Shown piece after piece: positions 17,955 through 27,419 of a stretch of 64,000 bases of DNA (within the stretch, counting starts at the first letter, position 1; each line of letters opens with the position of its first letter). The stretch lies in contig JAURWC010000009.1 of NCBI GenBank assembly GCA_030655135.1, positions 357,824-421,823 on the forward strand. The letters are read 5' to 3'. Source of the stretch: Hyphomicrobiaceae bacterium (GTDB lineage: Bacteria; Pseudomonadota; Alphaproteobacteria; Rhizobiales; Hyphomicrobiaceae). The notes below the pieces were generated by a model. That model worked only from the letters and a program-made list of their open reading frames with translations. It had not been told where the DNA came from and ran no database searches. The position numbers and the translations under genes are program-made.

Positions 17955-18763
17955 TGACCTGCAACGTCTCCGATAGGGTCAGACCCATGGGTCTGACCCT
18001 TGGCTCCACGTAACTCCTGCAAGAACCCGCACAGATCCCGCGTTACGTGATGCACGTGTGTGGGCAGCGTTTCCCAGCGTTCGATTTCCAGCTGCACGGG
18101 ATGATCGTGATAACTCGAATGCACCAGCACGGTCTTCATGCCCAGCGTGTGCGGCACTTCCAGGTTATGCGGCATGTCCTCGAACATTGCCGCTTCGTTC
18201 GGCGCAACGCCGTGCAGCCGTACCATGCGATCAAACGCATCGGCCTCAGGCTTGGGCACGTATTCGCAGGCGATGATATCGCAGATGTCCTCGAACAAAT
18301 CGAGGATGCCCAGCTTTTCCGCCACCCGCTCCGCATGCCGCCGCGAGCCGTTGGTGTAGATCAGCTTGCGCCCTGGCAGCGCGGTGATGGCCGCCCGCAA
18401 CTCCGGCGCTGCCTTTACCACCGACAGGTCGATGTCGTGCACGTAGGCCAGGAACTCGCCAGGATCCATTTTATGCACGCGCATCAGGCCGGCCAGCGTC
18501 GTGCCGAACTGACGGTAGTAACTCTTCTGCAGATGCCGTGCATGCGCGAACGGCACGCCAAGATACTTGGCGATGAACTCGCCCATCCGCGTGTCGACTT
18601 CGGCGAACAGATTGCACTCCGCCGGGTAGAGCGTGTTGTCGAGATCGAAGATCCAAACGCGCGTTGCATCGAACGTGTGACGAACCTGCGCCATATCGGC
18701 GACCGCATCGATCGCGAGCGGCACGTGCCGGGCACCGGCCCGCGCTGGCGTTTTGCGGCTCAT
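17951..18763 (-). CDS. HAD-family pyrimidine 5'-nucleotidase
   Basis: A 270-residue haloacid-dehalogenase hydrolase of the Sdt1/PhoE-type nucleotidase branch that follows argB in many Rhizobiales. Motif I is FDLDNTLYP (D40, D42), motif II lies in LIYTNGS, motif III is KPEADAFD, and motif IV is FEDMPHNLE. The ATG at 18763 overlaps the argB stop (ATGA). The gene end is unusual: the last 18 codons contain a 26-bp perfect palindromic repeat, giving a C-terminal tail [15 protein letters not shown] that looks like translated repeat sequence. Confidence 0.85.
   Translation of the reverse strand: MSRKTPARAGARHVPLAIDAVADMAQVRHTFDATRVWIFDLDNTLYPAECNLFAEVDTRMGEFIAKYLGVPFAHARHLQKSYYRQFGTTLAGLMRVHKMDPGEFLAYVHDIDLSVVKAAPELRAAITALPGRKLIYTNGSRRHAERVAEKLGILDLFEDICDIIACEYVPKPEADAFDRMVRLHGVAPNEAAMFEDMPHNLEVPHTLGMKTVLVHSSYHDHPVQLEIERWETLPTHVHHVTRDLCGFLQELRGAKGQTHGSDPIGDVAGQ
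17975..18000. repeat. GGTCAGACC palindromic repeat, copy 3 (inside a coding end)
   Basis: A perfect 26-bp palindrome: arm AGGGTCAGACCCA followed by its exact reverse complement. It belongs to the family at 2683, 2755 and 21910 but here lies inside the 3' end of the HAD nucleotidase frame, extending it by in-frame read-through. Confidence 0.8.
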
Positions 18764-19710
18764 GCCTTCTTTAGCGTCCGCGCGCTGACCAGCGTGCCGG
18801 CGCCGTGATCGGTCAGCAGCTCCAGCAGCACCGAGTGCGGAACCTTGCCGTTGATGATGACAACGGCCTCGACGCCCGCTTCCACGACCTCGATGCACCC
18901 TTCGATCTTCGGGATCATGCCGCCCGTAATCGTGCCGTCGCGAATGAGACCACGCGCCGTTTCGATATCGAGCGCGCCGATCAATTCGCCGGATTTGTCC
19001 AGCACGCCTTCCACGTCCGTCAGCAGCAAAAGGCGCTTCGCCCGCATGCGCGCGGCAAGCGCGGAGGCAAACGTGTCGGCATTAATGTTCAGCGTGTCGC
19101 CCTCGCGGCTGATGCCGATCGGCGCGATGACGGGAATGAGGTCCGACTTGGAGATCACGTTGACGATGTGCGGGTTCACCTCCAGCGGATCGCCGACATA
19201 GCCGATGTCGACCGCCTTCATCAGGTTGCTTTCCGGATCAGGCAGCTCCGTTACCCGGCGGGCGATCATCAGGTTGGCGTCTTTGCCGCAGATGCCGACG
19301 GCCTTGCCGCCCTGGCTATTGATTGCCGAGACGATTTCCTTGTTGATGGCGCCGGCCAGCACCATCTCCACCACTTCCACGGTCGGCTTGTCGGTAACGC
19401 GCAACCCCTGCACGAACTCCGACTTGATCTCCAGCTTCTTCAGCATCGCCGCGATCTGCGGTCCACCGCCGTGCACCACGATCGGGTTGACGCCGGATTG
19501 CTTCAGGTACACCACGTCCTGCGCGAAGGCTTTGGCCAAATCCTCGTCGCCCATGGCATGGCCGCCGAACTTGATGACGACCGTCTCCTCGTCATAGCGC
19601 AGCATGTTGGGTAGCGCTTCGGCGAGAATACGCGCCTGCACGTGCGCGGAAACTTCCGACGTATCGGGCAGTATGGTCGGAGAGGTCGATGTGGTCTTTG
19701 CAATAGCCAT
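18760..19710 (-). CDS. argB: acetylglutamate kinase
   Basis: Phosphorylates N-acetylglutamate in arginine biosynthesis. The 316-residue protein has the amino-acid-kinase motifs [14 protein letters not shown] (residue about 45), [13 protein letters not shown], and the ATP-binding [15 protein letters not shown], with [10 protein letters not shown] near 255. The extended N-terminus is normal for alphaproteobacterial, arginine-sensitive ArgB. In Rhizobiales it normally follows engB directly; here a convergent Clp-N gene is inserted between them. It overlaps the HAD gene by four bases. Confidence 0.96.
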   Translation of the reverse strand: MAIAKTTSTSPTILPDTSEVSAHVQARILAEALPNMLRYDEETVVIKFGGHAMGDEDLAKAFAQDVVYLKQSGVNPIVVHGGGPQIAAMLKKLEIKSEFVQGLRVTDKPTVEVVEMVLAGAINKEIVSAINSQGGKAVGICGKDANLMIARRVTELPDPESNLMKAVDIGYVGDPLEVNPHIVNVISKSDLIPVIAPIGISREGDTLNINADTFASALAARMRAKRLLLLTDVEGVLDKSGELIGALDIETARGLIRDGTITGGMIPKIEGCIEVVEAGVEAVVIINGKVPHSVLLELLTDHGAGTLVSARTLKKA

Positions 19711-19949
19711 CGGCGGCGTCAGATCCTAAGCGCTTCCCGAACTGAGAAGCGATCGATAAAACAGGGCTCTAGCGCCGTCTCTCAGGCGCGATTACGAACG
19801 GCAGTGCACTTATATCGGCAAAACACGGGGCCTCAACGGTTTTCATGAGGGTCGCAGGCAACAGGTGGGGAACATAGCTCCTGTGCGCCTGCGGCCACGT
19901 GCGTTTTTCGCACCGATCGGCTAACGTCCCTGAAATAAAGGGATTCGCT

Positions 19950-21902
19950 GTGCCGGTTCAGCGGGGTGTTGGGTTGGCAGATCGTTTGACATCGAACGCG
20001 ATTGCGCGGCAGCAGCAGCCGCAAAGTCAACCTGTGGGCACCATGATCGCCGACGACCTGGCCACGCGCATACCCATGTCGCCGTTTTTGACGGCGACCT
20101 TGGCGCGTGCCGCAGACTACGCGACCGCGCAATCCCACGTCGAAGTCACCGTCGAACATCTGCTGCTGGCGCTCACGGAAGATCCGGAAGCCTCGGTCGT
20201 GCTGAAAACCAGCAACGTCGACGTGACCCGGCTCAACAACGAAGTTTCCGATTTCATCGGCCGCATCGAAGAACGCCACCCTGAAGGAACCGGCGGCTCG
20301 GTTGCGATCTCCGCCGACTTGCGCCGCATCCTTGAAGCCGCAGCGGCAGCCGCGCAACAGGGCCGCCGCCGCGAAATCAACGGCGCCATTGTACTGGCGG
20401 CCATCGTCGGCGACGGCAAGAGCGGCGCGGCCCACATGCTGCGCTCGCAGGGCCTTACATTCGAGGAAGCTATCCGCGCGCTCCAACGCGCTGCCGCCCA
20501 GACGGCGAGACCGCCGGCACCGGCACCGGCACCAGCCCCCGCGCCACCCCAGGCCAGCGCCGCCGACATCCTGGCGAGCGCGCGCGAGCGCGTGCAGACC
20601 CGCAGCGCGCCAGGTTTGCGAGAATCCCGCCAAGAGCCGGAACCTGCCGAGCCCGAACGCGGACTTCCGCCGCTCGGTGGCGGCACGCCTCGGTTCGAGA
20701 GCGGCCCACCGCCGGAAGTCGAGCAGCAATACGAACCCGAGCCGGCGCCCTCGCTCTCCCATAAGCAAGACGGCCGGACCGAACGTGAACTTGATGACGC
20801 GTTCCGTCAGATCAATCAGCCCGGCAGCATGGGATCGCTGAGCACCGAGCCTGAACAGCACTTGCCCAACTTCGGCGCTCCGCCGACGCCCGCACCGCCA
20901 GCGCGTGAGATGCCGTTGGCTGATCCGCAGCTCGATCCCTTCGCCGCACCCGGCCTGGGAGGCCCACCGCTACCGGCTGGCCAACCATCGCGTGGCCCAG
21001 CCGGCCCATCGCAGGATCGCTCCCCGTCGGCGCCGCGGCGACAGCAGTCTTGGGCACCGCCCGCCCCGCGCGGCGCGCCACCAAACGGCCCCGGTGGACC
21101 CGGCCCTCGCGGCGGCCGCATCCCGCCACCCCTTCCGCCGAGCCCGGGTCCGCTTCAGATCCCAGGTCAGACTCCCGCCCAGTTCCCTGTCGGGCCGGGT
21201 GGACCTGGCGGACAAAGCCCTTCCCCTGCCGGTGCTGCCGGCCCCCGGGGCGTTCCACCACAGTCACGCGTGCCGTGGCCCGAAGCCATCGATCCGCCGA
21301 GCGCGCCGCAAGGCCGCCCTGAAGGCGCAAACCGCCAGCGCCAGGCGGGGCCCCGCACCGTCATCTCTGCGGGCCAGCTTGCGCACAACGTTCCCCCGCG
21401 CATGAAGGTCGGCGTCTCGCTCGTGTGCGAGGCCCGCATCGGCCGCGCCGAAGTCAAAGCCATCGTCGAAGGCCTGCAAGGCGGTGGCTCCGTCGTACGC
21501 CAGGAAATCATGGTCACGAAGGCCATGTCGGTACGCCTGCGCTCGCCCGACGGCGGGTTCTTCATTGAAGGCAGCTCCCCCGAAACGCAGTGGATCGAGA
21601 ACGTCCTCGGCCTTCCCGCCGAAGATTACGCCCGCTGGCGCTGGACGATTACGCCGCGCGAAAAAGGCCGCAAGCGGCTGCAGCTCATTGTTTCTGCGCG
21701 CACCGTCGGCTCGGACGGCCTGGCCGCCGAAACTGCGATGCCCGATCAGGTCATCGAGATCCGCGTCCGCACCAACTACGCCCGCAGCCTCAAGCGTTGG
21801 CTGGGCTGGGCACTCGCAGCCATCGTCGGCGGCGTCCTCGCCCGCTTCGGCGAAACCGCCTTCGAAGCTGCCAAAGGCCTCTTCGGCATGTTCAACGGCT
21901 GA
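19950..21902 (+). CDS. Clp N-domain, proline-rich, tail-anchored membrane protein
   Basis: A 650-residue protein of unknown function. Residues about 43-185 form a Clp N-terminal (repeat) domain (HVEVTVEHLLLALTEDPEAS; INGAIVLAAIVGDGKSGAAH), but no AAA ATPase follows. A proline/glycine-rich linker of roughly 290 residues comes next, then a globular domain (about 476-610) with ISAGQLAHNVPPRMKVGVSL and a WRWTITPREKG motif, then one membrane segment near 617-635. GTG at 19950 is chosen because AAGGGA lies six bases before it; ATGs at 20043 and 20076 are alternatives. It sits between argB and engB, on the opposite strand. I infer an adaptor-like or conflict-related role only weakly. Confidence 0.75.
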   Translation: MPVQRGVGLADRLTSNAIARQQQPQSQPVGTMIADDLATRIPMSPFLTATLARAADYATAQSHVEVTVEHLLLALTEDPEASVVLKTSNVDVTRLNNEVSDFIGRIEERHPEGTGGSVAISADLRRILEAAAAAAQQGRRREINGAIVLAAIVGDGKSGAAHMLRSQGLTFEEAIRALQRAAAQTARPPAPAPAPAPAPPQASAADILASARERVQTRSAPGLRESRQEPEPAEPERGLPPLGGGTPRFESGPPPEVEQQYEPEPAPSLSHKQDGRTERELDDAFRQINQPGSMGSLSTEPEQHLPNFGAPPTPAPPAREMPLADPQLDPFAAPGLGGPPLPAGQPSRGPAGPSQDRSPSAPRRQQSWAPPAPRGAPPNGPGGPGPRGGRIPPPLPPSPGPLQIPGQTPAQFPVGPGGPGGQSPSPAGAAGPRGVPPQSRVPWPEAIDPPSAPQGRPEGANRQRQAGPRTVISAGQLAHNVPPRMKVGVSLVCEARIGRAEVKAIVEGLQGGGSVVRQEIMVTKAMSVRLRSPDGGFFIEGSSPETQWIENVLGLPAEDYARWRWTITPREKGRKRLQLIVSARTVGSDGLAAETAMPDQVIEIRVRTNYARSLKRWLGWALAAIVGGVLARFGETAFEAAKGLFGMFNG

Positions 21903-21909
21903 CCTCGAT

Positions 21910-21931
21910 GGGTCAGACCTTGGTCTGACCC
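21910..21931. repeat. GGTCAGACC palindromic repeat, copy 4
   Basis: Perfect palindrome GGGTCAGACC-TT-GGTCTGACCC, eight bases after the Clp-N gene stop and seven before the stop of convergent engB. Same family as copies at 2683, 2755 and 17975. Confidence 0.8.
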
Positions 21932-21937
21932 TATAGC

Positions 21938-22597
21938 TCAGCGTCCCGGGCTGTGTTCCTTGAGAAGCGCTGCGATCGTGCCGCGCAGCTCGGCGATGCC
22001 GGTCTTCTCCTCAGACGAGGTCGCGATCACGTCCGGGAACGCCGCGGGTTCTTTTTCCAGCGCCTTCAGCGTTGCGTGCGCCAGCTTATCGAGCTCCGTC
22101 GGCTTGATCTTGTCGGCCTTCGTCAGCACGATCTGGTACGTCACGGCCGCGGTGTTCAGCATCTCCATGATCTCGCGGTCCGGCGTCTTGAGGCCGTGAC
22201 GGCTGTCGACCATCAGGAATACGCGCGCCAGCGTCGGCCGGCCGGCGAGATACTGGCGCAGCAGCTTGTTCCAAGCCTTCACGTTTTCTTTTGGCGCCTC
22301 GGCAAAGCCGTAGCCGGGCATGTCGACCAGATACAGCAACGCCTCCGACGTGCGGAAATAGTTCAGCTCCTGCGTGCGCCCCGGTGTATTCGAGGTCCGC
22401 GCCAGTCCGTGATGGTTCATCAGCGCATTCAGCAGCGTCGATTTGCCGACGTTGGACCTCCCGGCGAACGCGATCTCCGGCCGATCCGCCGGCGGCAGGA
22501 TCTCGAGCTTCGGCGCACCGAGCACGAACCGCCACTCCTTGGCGAACAGCACCTCCCCCGCTGCGAGGTCTTCGTCTGTAAGGTCGGCGACCGTCAT
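21938..22597 (-). CDS. engB: ribosome biogenesis GTP-binding protein YihA/YsxC
   Basis: Small GTPase required for assembly of the large ribosomal subunit. The roughly 219-residue protein has G1 GRSNVGKSTLLNAL, the G2-region NTPGRTQELNYF, G3 DMPGYGFAEAP and G4 TKADKI. The ATG at 22597 (MTVADLTDEDLAAGEVLF) is preferred over a TTG 60 bases upstream. It is convergent with the Clp-N gene and lies upstream of argB, as usual in Rhizobiales apart from that insertion. yidC, its usual upstream neighbour, is not next to it here. Confidence 0.94.
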   Translation of the reverse strand: MTVADLTDEDLAAGEVLFAKEWRFVLGAPKLEILPPADRPEIAFAGRSNVGKSTLLNALMNHHGLARTSNTPGRTQELNYFRTSEALLYLVDMPGYGFAEAPKENVKAWNKLLRQYLAGRPTLARVFLMVDSRHGLKTPDREIMEMLNTAAVTYQIVLTKADKIKPTELDKLAHATLKALEKEPAAFPDVIATSSEEKTGIAELRGTIAALLKEHSPGR

Positions 22598-22709
22598 AGC
22601 ACTTCGTATCCCGTCGACTGTCGGCGCAATCCGCCTTTGGCAGTTCTCAGACCCCAATAACCCAATCCCACGTCGCGCACCGCGGATAAATCAAATCGCT
22701 CCTCTCCTC

Positions 22710-22850
22710 CGTCATCCTCGCGAAGGCGAGGATCCACGACACGCATCCGGAAGTGAGACGACAAAGGTGCACTGAACTTGTCCGCTACGCACAATTTCCT
22801 CGTCGAGAATGTGAGGCGCGTCGTGGGTACCCGCCTGCGCGGGCATGACG
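22710..22850. repeat. REP-type pair forming a 141-base inverted repeat
   Basis: Two REP-like units face each other: 22710-22744 (CGTCATCCTCGCG...GGATCCACGACACGC) and 22815-22850 (GCGTCGTGGGTACCC...GGGCATGACG). Each has an internal hairpin, and together they form an imperfect inverted repeat with a spacer of about 70 bases. The CGTCAT(C/T)CCCGCG unit is a widespread bacterial intergenic repeat. It fills the gap between engB and the SDR gene; no gene is seen there. Confidence 0.75.
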
Positions 22851-22893
22851 TTGAGAGGGTGGAGACGCCAGTGCGCATGAAGCCAGGCATGTT

Positions 22894-23652
22894 TTACCCC
22901 CGGCCGATGTACGGCATCGCCGTCGCCATCACCGTCATGAACTGCACGTTGGCCGACAGCGGCAGCCGCACCATGTAGAGCACGGCATCGGCCACGTGCG
23001 TGACGTCGATGCGCGGCTCCGCCTTGCGCGAGCCGTCCGCCTGCAGCGAGCCTTCCGCGAATGCGTCCGTCAGCTGCGTGGCCGCGTTGCCGATATCGAT
23101 CTGCGACACCGCGATGTCGTACGCGCGCAGATCCAGCGACAGCGACTTGGTCAAACCCGTCATCGCATGCTTCGTCGCCGTGTAGGGCGCCGAGTACAGC
23201 CGCGGCACGTACGCCGCGATCGAGCCGTTGTTGATGATGCGACCACCCTTCGGCTCCTGTGCCTTCATCAGCCGCACTGCTGCCTGGGCGCACAAGAACG
23301 CGCCGTTGAGGTTGACATCGACGACCGTCTTCCACTGGGCGAAACTCAACTCGTCGATCGGCAACGCCGGTGCCGACGTTCCCGCGTTGTTGAACAGCAC
23401 GTCCAGCCGACCAAACGCCGATTTCGCCTCGTCGAACAGCGCTTGCACGGACGCCGGATCGGTGACGTCGGTGGGCACCGGCATCATGCGCCCGCCGTGC
23501 GCGACCGCTGCCTCCGCCGTCGCATCGAGCTCTGCCAACCGGCGTCCTGCAATGGCTACATCGTAGCCCTCGCCCTGCAGCGCCAGCGCCACGGCCCGGC
23601 CAATGCCGCTGCCGCCTCCCGTCACCACTGCCGACTTCGCACTCGCAGTCAT
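22894..23652 (-). CDS. SDR-family NAD(P)-dependent oxidoreductase
   Basis: Short-chain dehydrogenase/reductase of 252 residues. The cofactor motif TGGGSGIG lies at residues 11-18, NNAG near 85, the catalytic Ser in NNGSIAA near 137 and the YxxxK pair in [18 protein letters not shown] after the second strand suggests NADP preference through the Arg pair. The substrate is not evident. The ATG at 23652 is preferred over one 15 bases upstream because it begins directly before the first strand. It is followed by the REP pair and sits 81 bases downstream of hbd on the same strand. Confidence 0.86.
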   Translation of the reverse strand: MTASAKSAVVTGGGSGIGRAVALALQGEGYDVAIAGRRLAELDATAEAAVAHGGRMMPVPTDVTDPASVQALFDEAKSAFGRLDVLFNNAGTSAPALPIDELSFAQWKTVVDVNLNGAFLCAQAAVRLMKAQEPKGGRIINNGSIAAYVPRLYSAPYTATKHAMTGLTKSLSLDLRAYDIAVSQIDIGNAATQLTDAFAEGSLQADGSRKAEPRIDVTHVADAVLYMVRLPLSANVQFMTVMATAMPYIGRG

Positions 23653-23733
23653 GCTCGCCTCTTGCAACGAAAACGGGCGGCCCGCGCCGGGCCGCCCGAA
23701 ACTTATGGCACACGTCAGCGCCGGAAAACGACT

Positions 23734-24663
23734 TTAGCGGGTCGGCACCGGCTTCTCGCCGCGGTAATCATAAAAACCACGGTTGGTTTTGCGGCCCAGC
23801 CACCCGGCCTCGACGTACTTCACCAACAGCGGGCAGGGCCGGTACTTAGAATCCGATAGCCCCTCGTAAAGCACCTGCATCACGGCCAAGCACGTATCCA
23901 GACCGATAAAATCGGCCAGCTCCAGCGGGCCCATGGGATGATGCGCGCCAAGCTTCATCGCCTTGTCGATCGCTTCCACCGTACCGACGCCTTCGTACAG
24001 CGTGTAGACGGCCTCGTTGATCATCGGCAGCAGGATGCGGTTGACGATGAAAGCGGGGAAGTCTTCCGAAACCGCGATCTTCTTGCCGAGGCTGTCGACG
24101 AACGAGCGGGCCAGCGTGAACACTTCGTCTTCGGTGGCGATGCCGCGGATCACTTCCACCAGTTCCATCAGCGGAACTGGATTCATGAAGTGCATGCCGA
24201 TGAAGTGTTCCGGCCGGTCGGTGGTCGACGCCAGGCGCGTAATCGAAATGGACGACGTGTTGGAGGCGACGAGCGCATCCTTCTTCAGCTTCGGACACAG
24301 CTCCTGGAAGATCTTGCGCTTGATCGCTTCTTCTTCCGTGGCCGCTTCGATCACCAGATCGCAATCGCCCAGCGAGGCCATGCCGTCGGCGAACTTGATG
24401 CGCTTCAGCGCCGTCTTGATATCGCCTTCCTTGATGATGCCCTTGGAGGCCTGTCGGCCCATGTTCTTCTCGATTGTCGCAATCGCTTTTTCGACCGCGT
24501 CTTTCTTTAGATCGTTCAGCGCCACGTCATAGCCGGCCAGGGCGATGACGTGCGCGATGCCGGTGCCCATCTGCCCGGCGCCGATGACGCCGACTTTCTT
24601 GATGACGGGAACCGGGCGCGTCGTGCCTTTGCCCTTGGCCGCCGTTTTGACAGCTGCATCCAT
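23734..24663 (-). CDS. hbd: 3-hydroxybutyryl-CoA dehydrogenase
   Basis: NAD(P)-dependent enzyme converting 3-hydroxybutyryl-CoA to acetoacetyl-CoA or the reverse. The 309-residue protein has the dinucleotide site GVIGAGQMGTGIAHVIALAGYDV (cut here into residues about 26-48), the catalytic-region GMHFMNPVPLMELVEVI with its His, and the C-terminal domain FIGLDTCLAVMQVLYEGL. It extends at the N-terminus by about 20 residues (AAVKTAAKGKGTTRP). It lies downstream of etfBA, a usual Rhizobiales arrangement, and may serve polyhydroxybutyrate or ethylmalonyl-CoA metabolism. Confidence 0.92.
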   Translation of the reverse strand: MDAAVKTAAKGKGTTRPVPVIKKVGVIGAGQMGTGIAHVIALAGYDVALNDLKKDAVEKAIATIEKNMGRQASKGIIKEGDIKTALKRIKFADGMASLGDCDLVIEAATEEEAIKRKIFQELCPKLKKDALVASNTSSISITRLASTTDRPEHFIGMHFMNPVPLMELVEVIRGIATEDEVFTLARSFVDSLGKKIAVSEDFPAFIVNRILLPMINEAVYTLYEGVGTVEAIDKAMKLGAHHPMGPLELADFIGLDTCLAVMQVLYEGLSDSKYRPCPLLVKYVEAGWLGRKTNRGFYDYRGEKPVPTR

Positions 24664-24729
24664 CGTGAGTGTCCCTATCTAGTGGCCCGCTCGCAAATCG
24701 AGAGACGCCCGATAATTTGCCGGCCCCGG

Positions 24730-25674
24730 TTACTTGCCGGATTTGTCCAGTTCCGCCTGAAGCGCGGGAAGCGCTTCAAAGAGATCGGCGACCAGTCCGT
24801 AGTCTGCCACCTGAAAGATGGGGGCCTCCTCGTCCTTGTTGATCGCCACGATGACTTTCGAATCTTTCATGCCGGCCAGATGCTGGATCTGCCCGGAAAT
24901 ACCCACGGCCACATAGAGTTCAGGGGCAACGATCTTGCCCGTCTGTCCCACCTGCAGATCGTTCGGCACGAAGCCGCTATCGACCGCAGCGCGCGACGCG
25001 CCCATCGCCGCGCCGAGCTTGTCGACCAGCGGCGCCAGATGCGTCTTGAAATTCTCAGCCGAGCCAAGCCCGCGTCCGCCAGATACGACGATGCGCGCAG
25101 CCGTCAGCTCCGGCCGGTCGGATTTCGTCAGCTCCGCCGTCTCGAACTTCGACAGCCCGGCCGATGCCGGCGCCGTCACGTCCTCGATGGCCGCCGAACC
25201 GCCCTCGCCGGCGCCCTCGAATGCCGAGGTACGTACGGTGATGATCTTCTTGGCTTCGCCCGACTGCACAGTCTGGATGGCATTGCCCGCGTAGATCGGC
25301 CTCTCGAACGTGTCGGCGCTCTTCACGGCGATGATGTCGGAGATCTGCATCACGTCGAGCAGCGCGGCAACGCGCGGCATGACATTCTTGCCCGTCGCAG
25401 TCGCAGGTGCGACGGCAGCGTCGTAGCCGTCCATCAGCGAAACGACGAGCGCGGAAACATCTTCGGCTAGCGCATTGGCCAGCTGCGGCGCATCGGCCAC
25501 GAGAACCTTCGACACGCCATCAAGCTTGGCGGCGGCTTCCGCCGCAGGCTTGCAGCCGCTGCCGGCGACGAGCACGGCGATGTCGCCGCCCATTGCTTTC
25601 GCAGCCGTGACTGCGCGCGCCGTCGCATTGCTCAGTTCGGCATTCGAATGCTCGGCCAGTACGAGAATTGCCAT
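24730..25674 (-). CDS. etfA: electron transfer flavoprotein alpha subunit
   Basis: FAD-binding subunit of the soluble electron carrier that passes electrons from acyl-CoA, dimethylglycine or trimethylamine dehydrogenases to ETF-ubiquinone oxidoreductase. The 314-residue protein has the N-terminal ILVLAEH and the C-terminal FAD domain with [53 protein letters not shown] split over residues about 205-275, and [18 protein letters not shown]. Its ATG overlaps the etfB stop by one base (TGATG), indicating translational coupling. Confidence 0.96.
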   Translation of the reverse strand: MAILVLAEHSNAELSNATARAVTAAKAMGGDIAVLVAGSGCKPAAEAAAKLDGVSKVLVADAPQLANALAEDVSALVVSLMDGYDAAVAPATATGKNVMPRVAALLDVMQISDIIAVKSADTFERPIYAGNAIQTVQSGEAKKIITVRTSAFEGAGEGGSAAIEDVTAPASAGLSKFETAELTKSDRPELTAARIVVSGGRGLGSAENFKTHLAPLVDKLGAAMGASRAAVDSGFVPNDLQVGQTGKIVAPELYVAVGISGQIQHLAGMKDSKVIVAINKDEEAPIFQVADYGLVADLFEALPALQAELDKSGK

Positions 25675-26423
25675 CAGAGCACCCCATCCGACTTGAGTTT
25701 GGATACCAGTTCCGCAACGTCGGCGACTTTCACGCCGGCCTTACGCCCGGGGGGCTCGGTGGTTTTGAGAACCTTCAGTCGCGCCGCAATGTCGACGCCG
25801 AAATCTTCCGGCTTCTTCACGTCCAGCGGCTTCTTTTTTGCCTTCATGATATTGGGCAGCGACGGATAGCGCGGCTCGTTGAGACGCAGATCCGTCGTCA
25901 CGACGGCCGGCAGTTTGAGTTTCAGAGTTTCGAGCCCGCCGTCGACTTCGCGTGTCACATCGACGTCACCGCCGTTGGGCACAACCTTCGATGCAAACGT
26001 GCCCTGCGGCCAGCCCAGCAGCGCGGCCAGCATCTGGCCCGTCTGGTTGCAATCGTCGTCGATCGCCTGCTTCCCGAGAATGACGAGGTCGGGCTTTTCC
26101 GCCTCGACGATGCCTTTGAGTAGCTTGGCAACCGCAAGCGGTTCGACCGTCGCATCGCCCGTTTCGACGAGAATGCCGCGGTCGGCGCCGATGGCGAGAG
26201 CGGTGCGGATGGTGTCCTGAGCCTTGGCGGGGCCAATAGAGACGACAACGACTTCCTGCGCGCCGCTCTTTTCCTTGAGACGGACCGCCTCTTCGACGGC
26301 AATCTCGTCGAAGGGGTTCATCGACATCTTGACGTTACCGAGCTCAATGCCCGAGCCGTCGCCTTTGACGCGAATTTTCACGGCGTAGTCCACGACGCGT
26401 TTGACCGCGACTAGAATTTTCAT
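25674..26423 (-). CDS. etfB: electron transfer flavoprotein beta subunit
   Basis: AMP-binding partner of EtfA. The 249-residue protein starts [20 protein letters not shown], has the conserved [17 protein letters not shown] (residue about 38), the ETF-beta signature in [25 protein letters not shown] and a C-terminal [14 protein letters not shown] segment that anchors it to EtfA. GGGGAG lies about 11 bases before the ATG. First gene of etfB-etfA-hbd. The 226-base gap upstream holds no gene I can support. Confidence 0.96.
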   Translation of the reverse strand: MKILVAVKRVVDYAVKIRVKGDGSGIELGNVKMSMNPFDEIAVEEAVRLKEKSGAQEVVVVSIGPAKAQDTIRTALAIGADRGILVETGDATVEPLAVAKLLKGIVEAEKPDLVILGKQAIDDDCNQTGQMLAALLGWPQGTFASKVVPNGGDVDVTREVDGGLETLKLKLPAVVTTDLRLNEPRYPSLPNIMKAKKKPLDVKKPEDFGVDIAARLKVLKTTEPPGRKAGVKVADVAELVSKLKSDGVL

Positions 26424-26649
26424 GCGCTAATCTGCTCCCCAGCAGAGTGTTATTGTTTTTGACGCCGACATCGCCGGCTACCGCCGAGTTGTGCAGCGCA
26501 ATTGTTGAGCTTCGTCAACTGCACCAAAGCGCACTTCGAGCCCGACGCAAGGGTCTTCGCAAGTGCGAAATGCAAACTTATGTGGCGCCTGCCACCGAGT
26601 CAATTGGGCAACCGCATGTTGTCAGCAGGGCCTTTTGACGGCGTTCGGA

Positions 26650-27366
26650 TCACGAATAGGCGTTCAACCGCTTATCGAAAAGCGGAACGCCGGGCCGGCG
26701 CAAGATCAGTACAAGAATGGCTCCTGCAATCAGTCCGCCGATGTGGGCAAACCAGGCGACGGGCCCCGCCTGCGGCAGAATGGCCATGACGATCTGCATC
26801 AAAATCCAGGCGCCGAGGGCAAACGCCGCCGAAATTCGTAGCGGGATAAACTTGAACGCGAGCACCCACACGTTCACCCGCGGATGCAGCATGATATAGG
26901 CCGCGATAACGCCCGCCACCGCGCCGCTGGCCCCGATCAACGGACTGTCGGACTCGGGCCCCACGATTGCGTGCACGAACGCCGCGAACGCACCGCACGC
27001 CAGGTAGAACAGCAAGTACCTCGCATGCCCCATGGCATCTTCGACGTTATCGCCGAACACCCATAGAAACAGCATGTTACCGGCGAGATGCAGAAAATCG
27101 CCGTGGAAGAACATGTATGTGATCGGCGTCAGGAATTCCGGCACCTGGATCGTGTCGCCGGAAATTAGTTCGGCGGAAATGAGCGGATCGATCAGGCTCG
27201 CCGGCAGCAACTCACGCGGCACCACGGCGAAGCTGGCAATAGCGCCGGAGTCGAGCCGCGTCGCCTCGAGCAGGTAGACCAGGATGTTGGCGACGATCAA
27301 CCCGACCGTGACAAACTGAAAACGTATGGATTTCAGCTGGTTGTCGTCGTGCAGCGGAACGAACAT
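26650..27366 (-). CDS. rhomboid-family intramembrane serine protease
   Basis: Membrane protease that cleaves substrates within the bilayer. The 238-residue protein has six or seven membrane segments, the oxyanion-loop HLAGNMLFLWVFGDNVED, the catalytic Ser in GASGAVAGVIAAY and the catalytic His in WFAHIGGLIAG. It starts MFVPLHDDNQLKSIRFQFVT, as is typical of alphaproteobacterial rhomboids. The ATG at 27366 is preferred over one at 27381 because AGAGGT lies six bases before it. Substrates are unknown. Confidence 0.92.
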   Translation of the reverse strand: MFVPLHDDNQLKSIRFQFVTVGLIVANILVYLLEATRLDSGAIASFAVVPRELLPASLIDPLISAELISGDTIQVPEFLTPITYMFFHGDFLHLAGNMLFLWVFGDNVEDAMGHARYLLFYLACGAFAAFVHAIVGPESDSPLIGASGAVAGVIAAYIMLHPRVNVWVLAFKFIPLRISAAFALGAWILMQIVMAILPQAGPVAWFAHIGGLIAGAILVLILRRPGVPLFDKRLNAYS

Positions 27367-27419
27367 GAAAACCTCTGACAATGCGGACGCAGCACAACGA
27401 AGTGGCAGTCTGAACGCGC

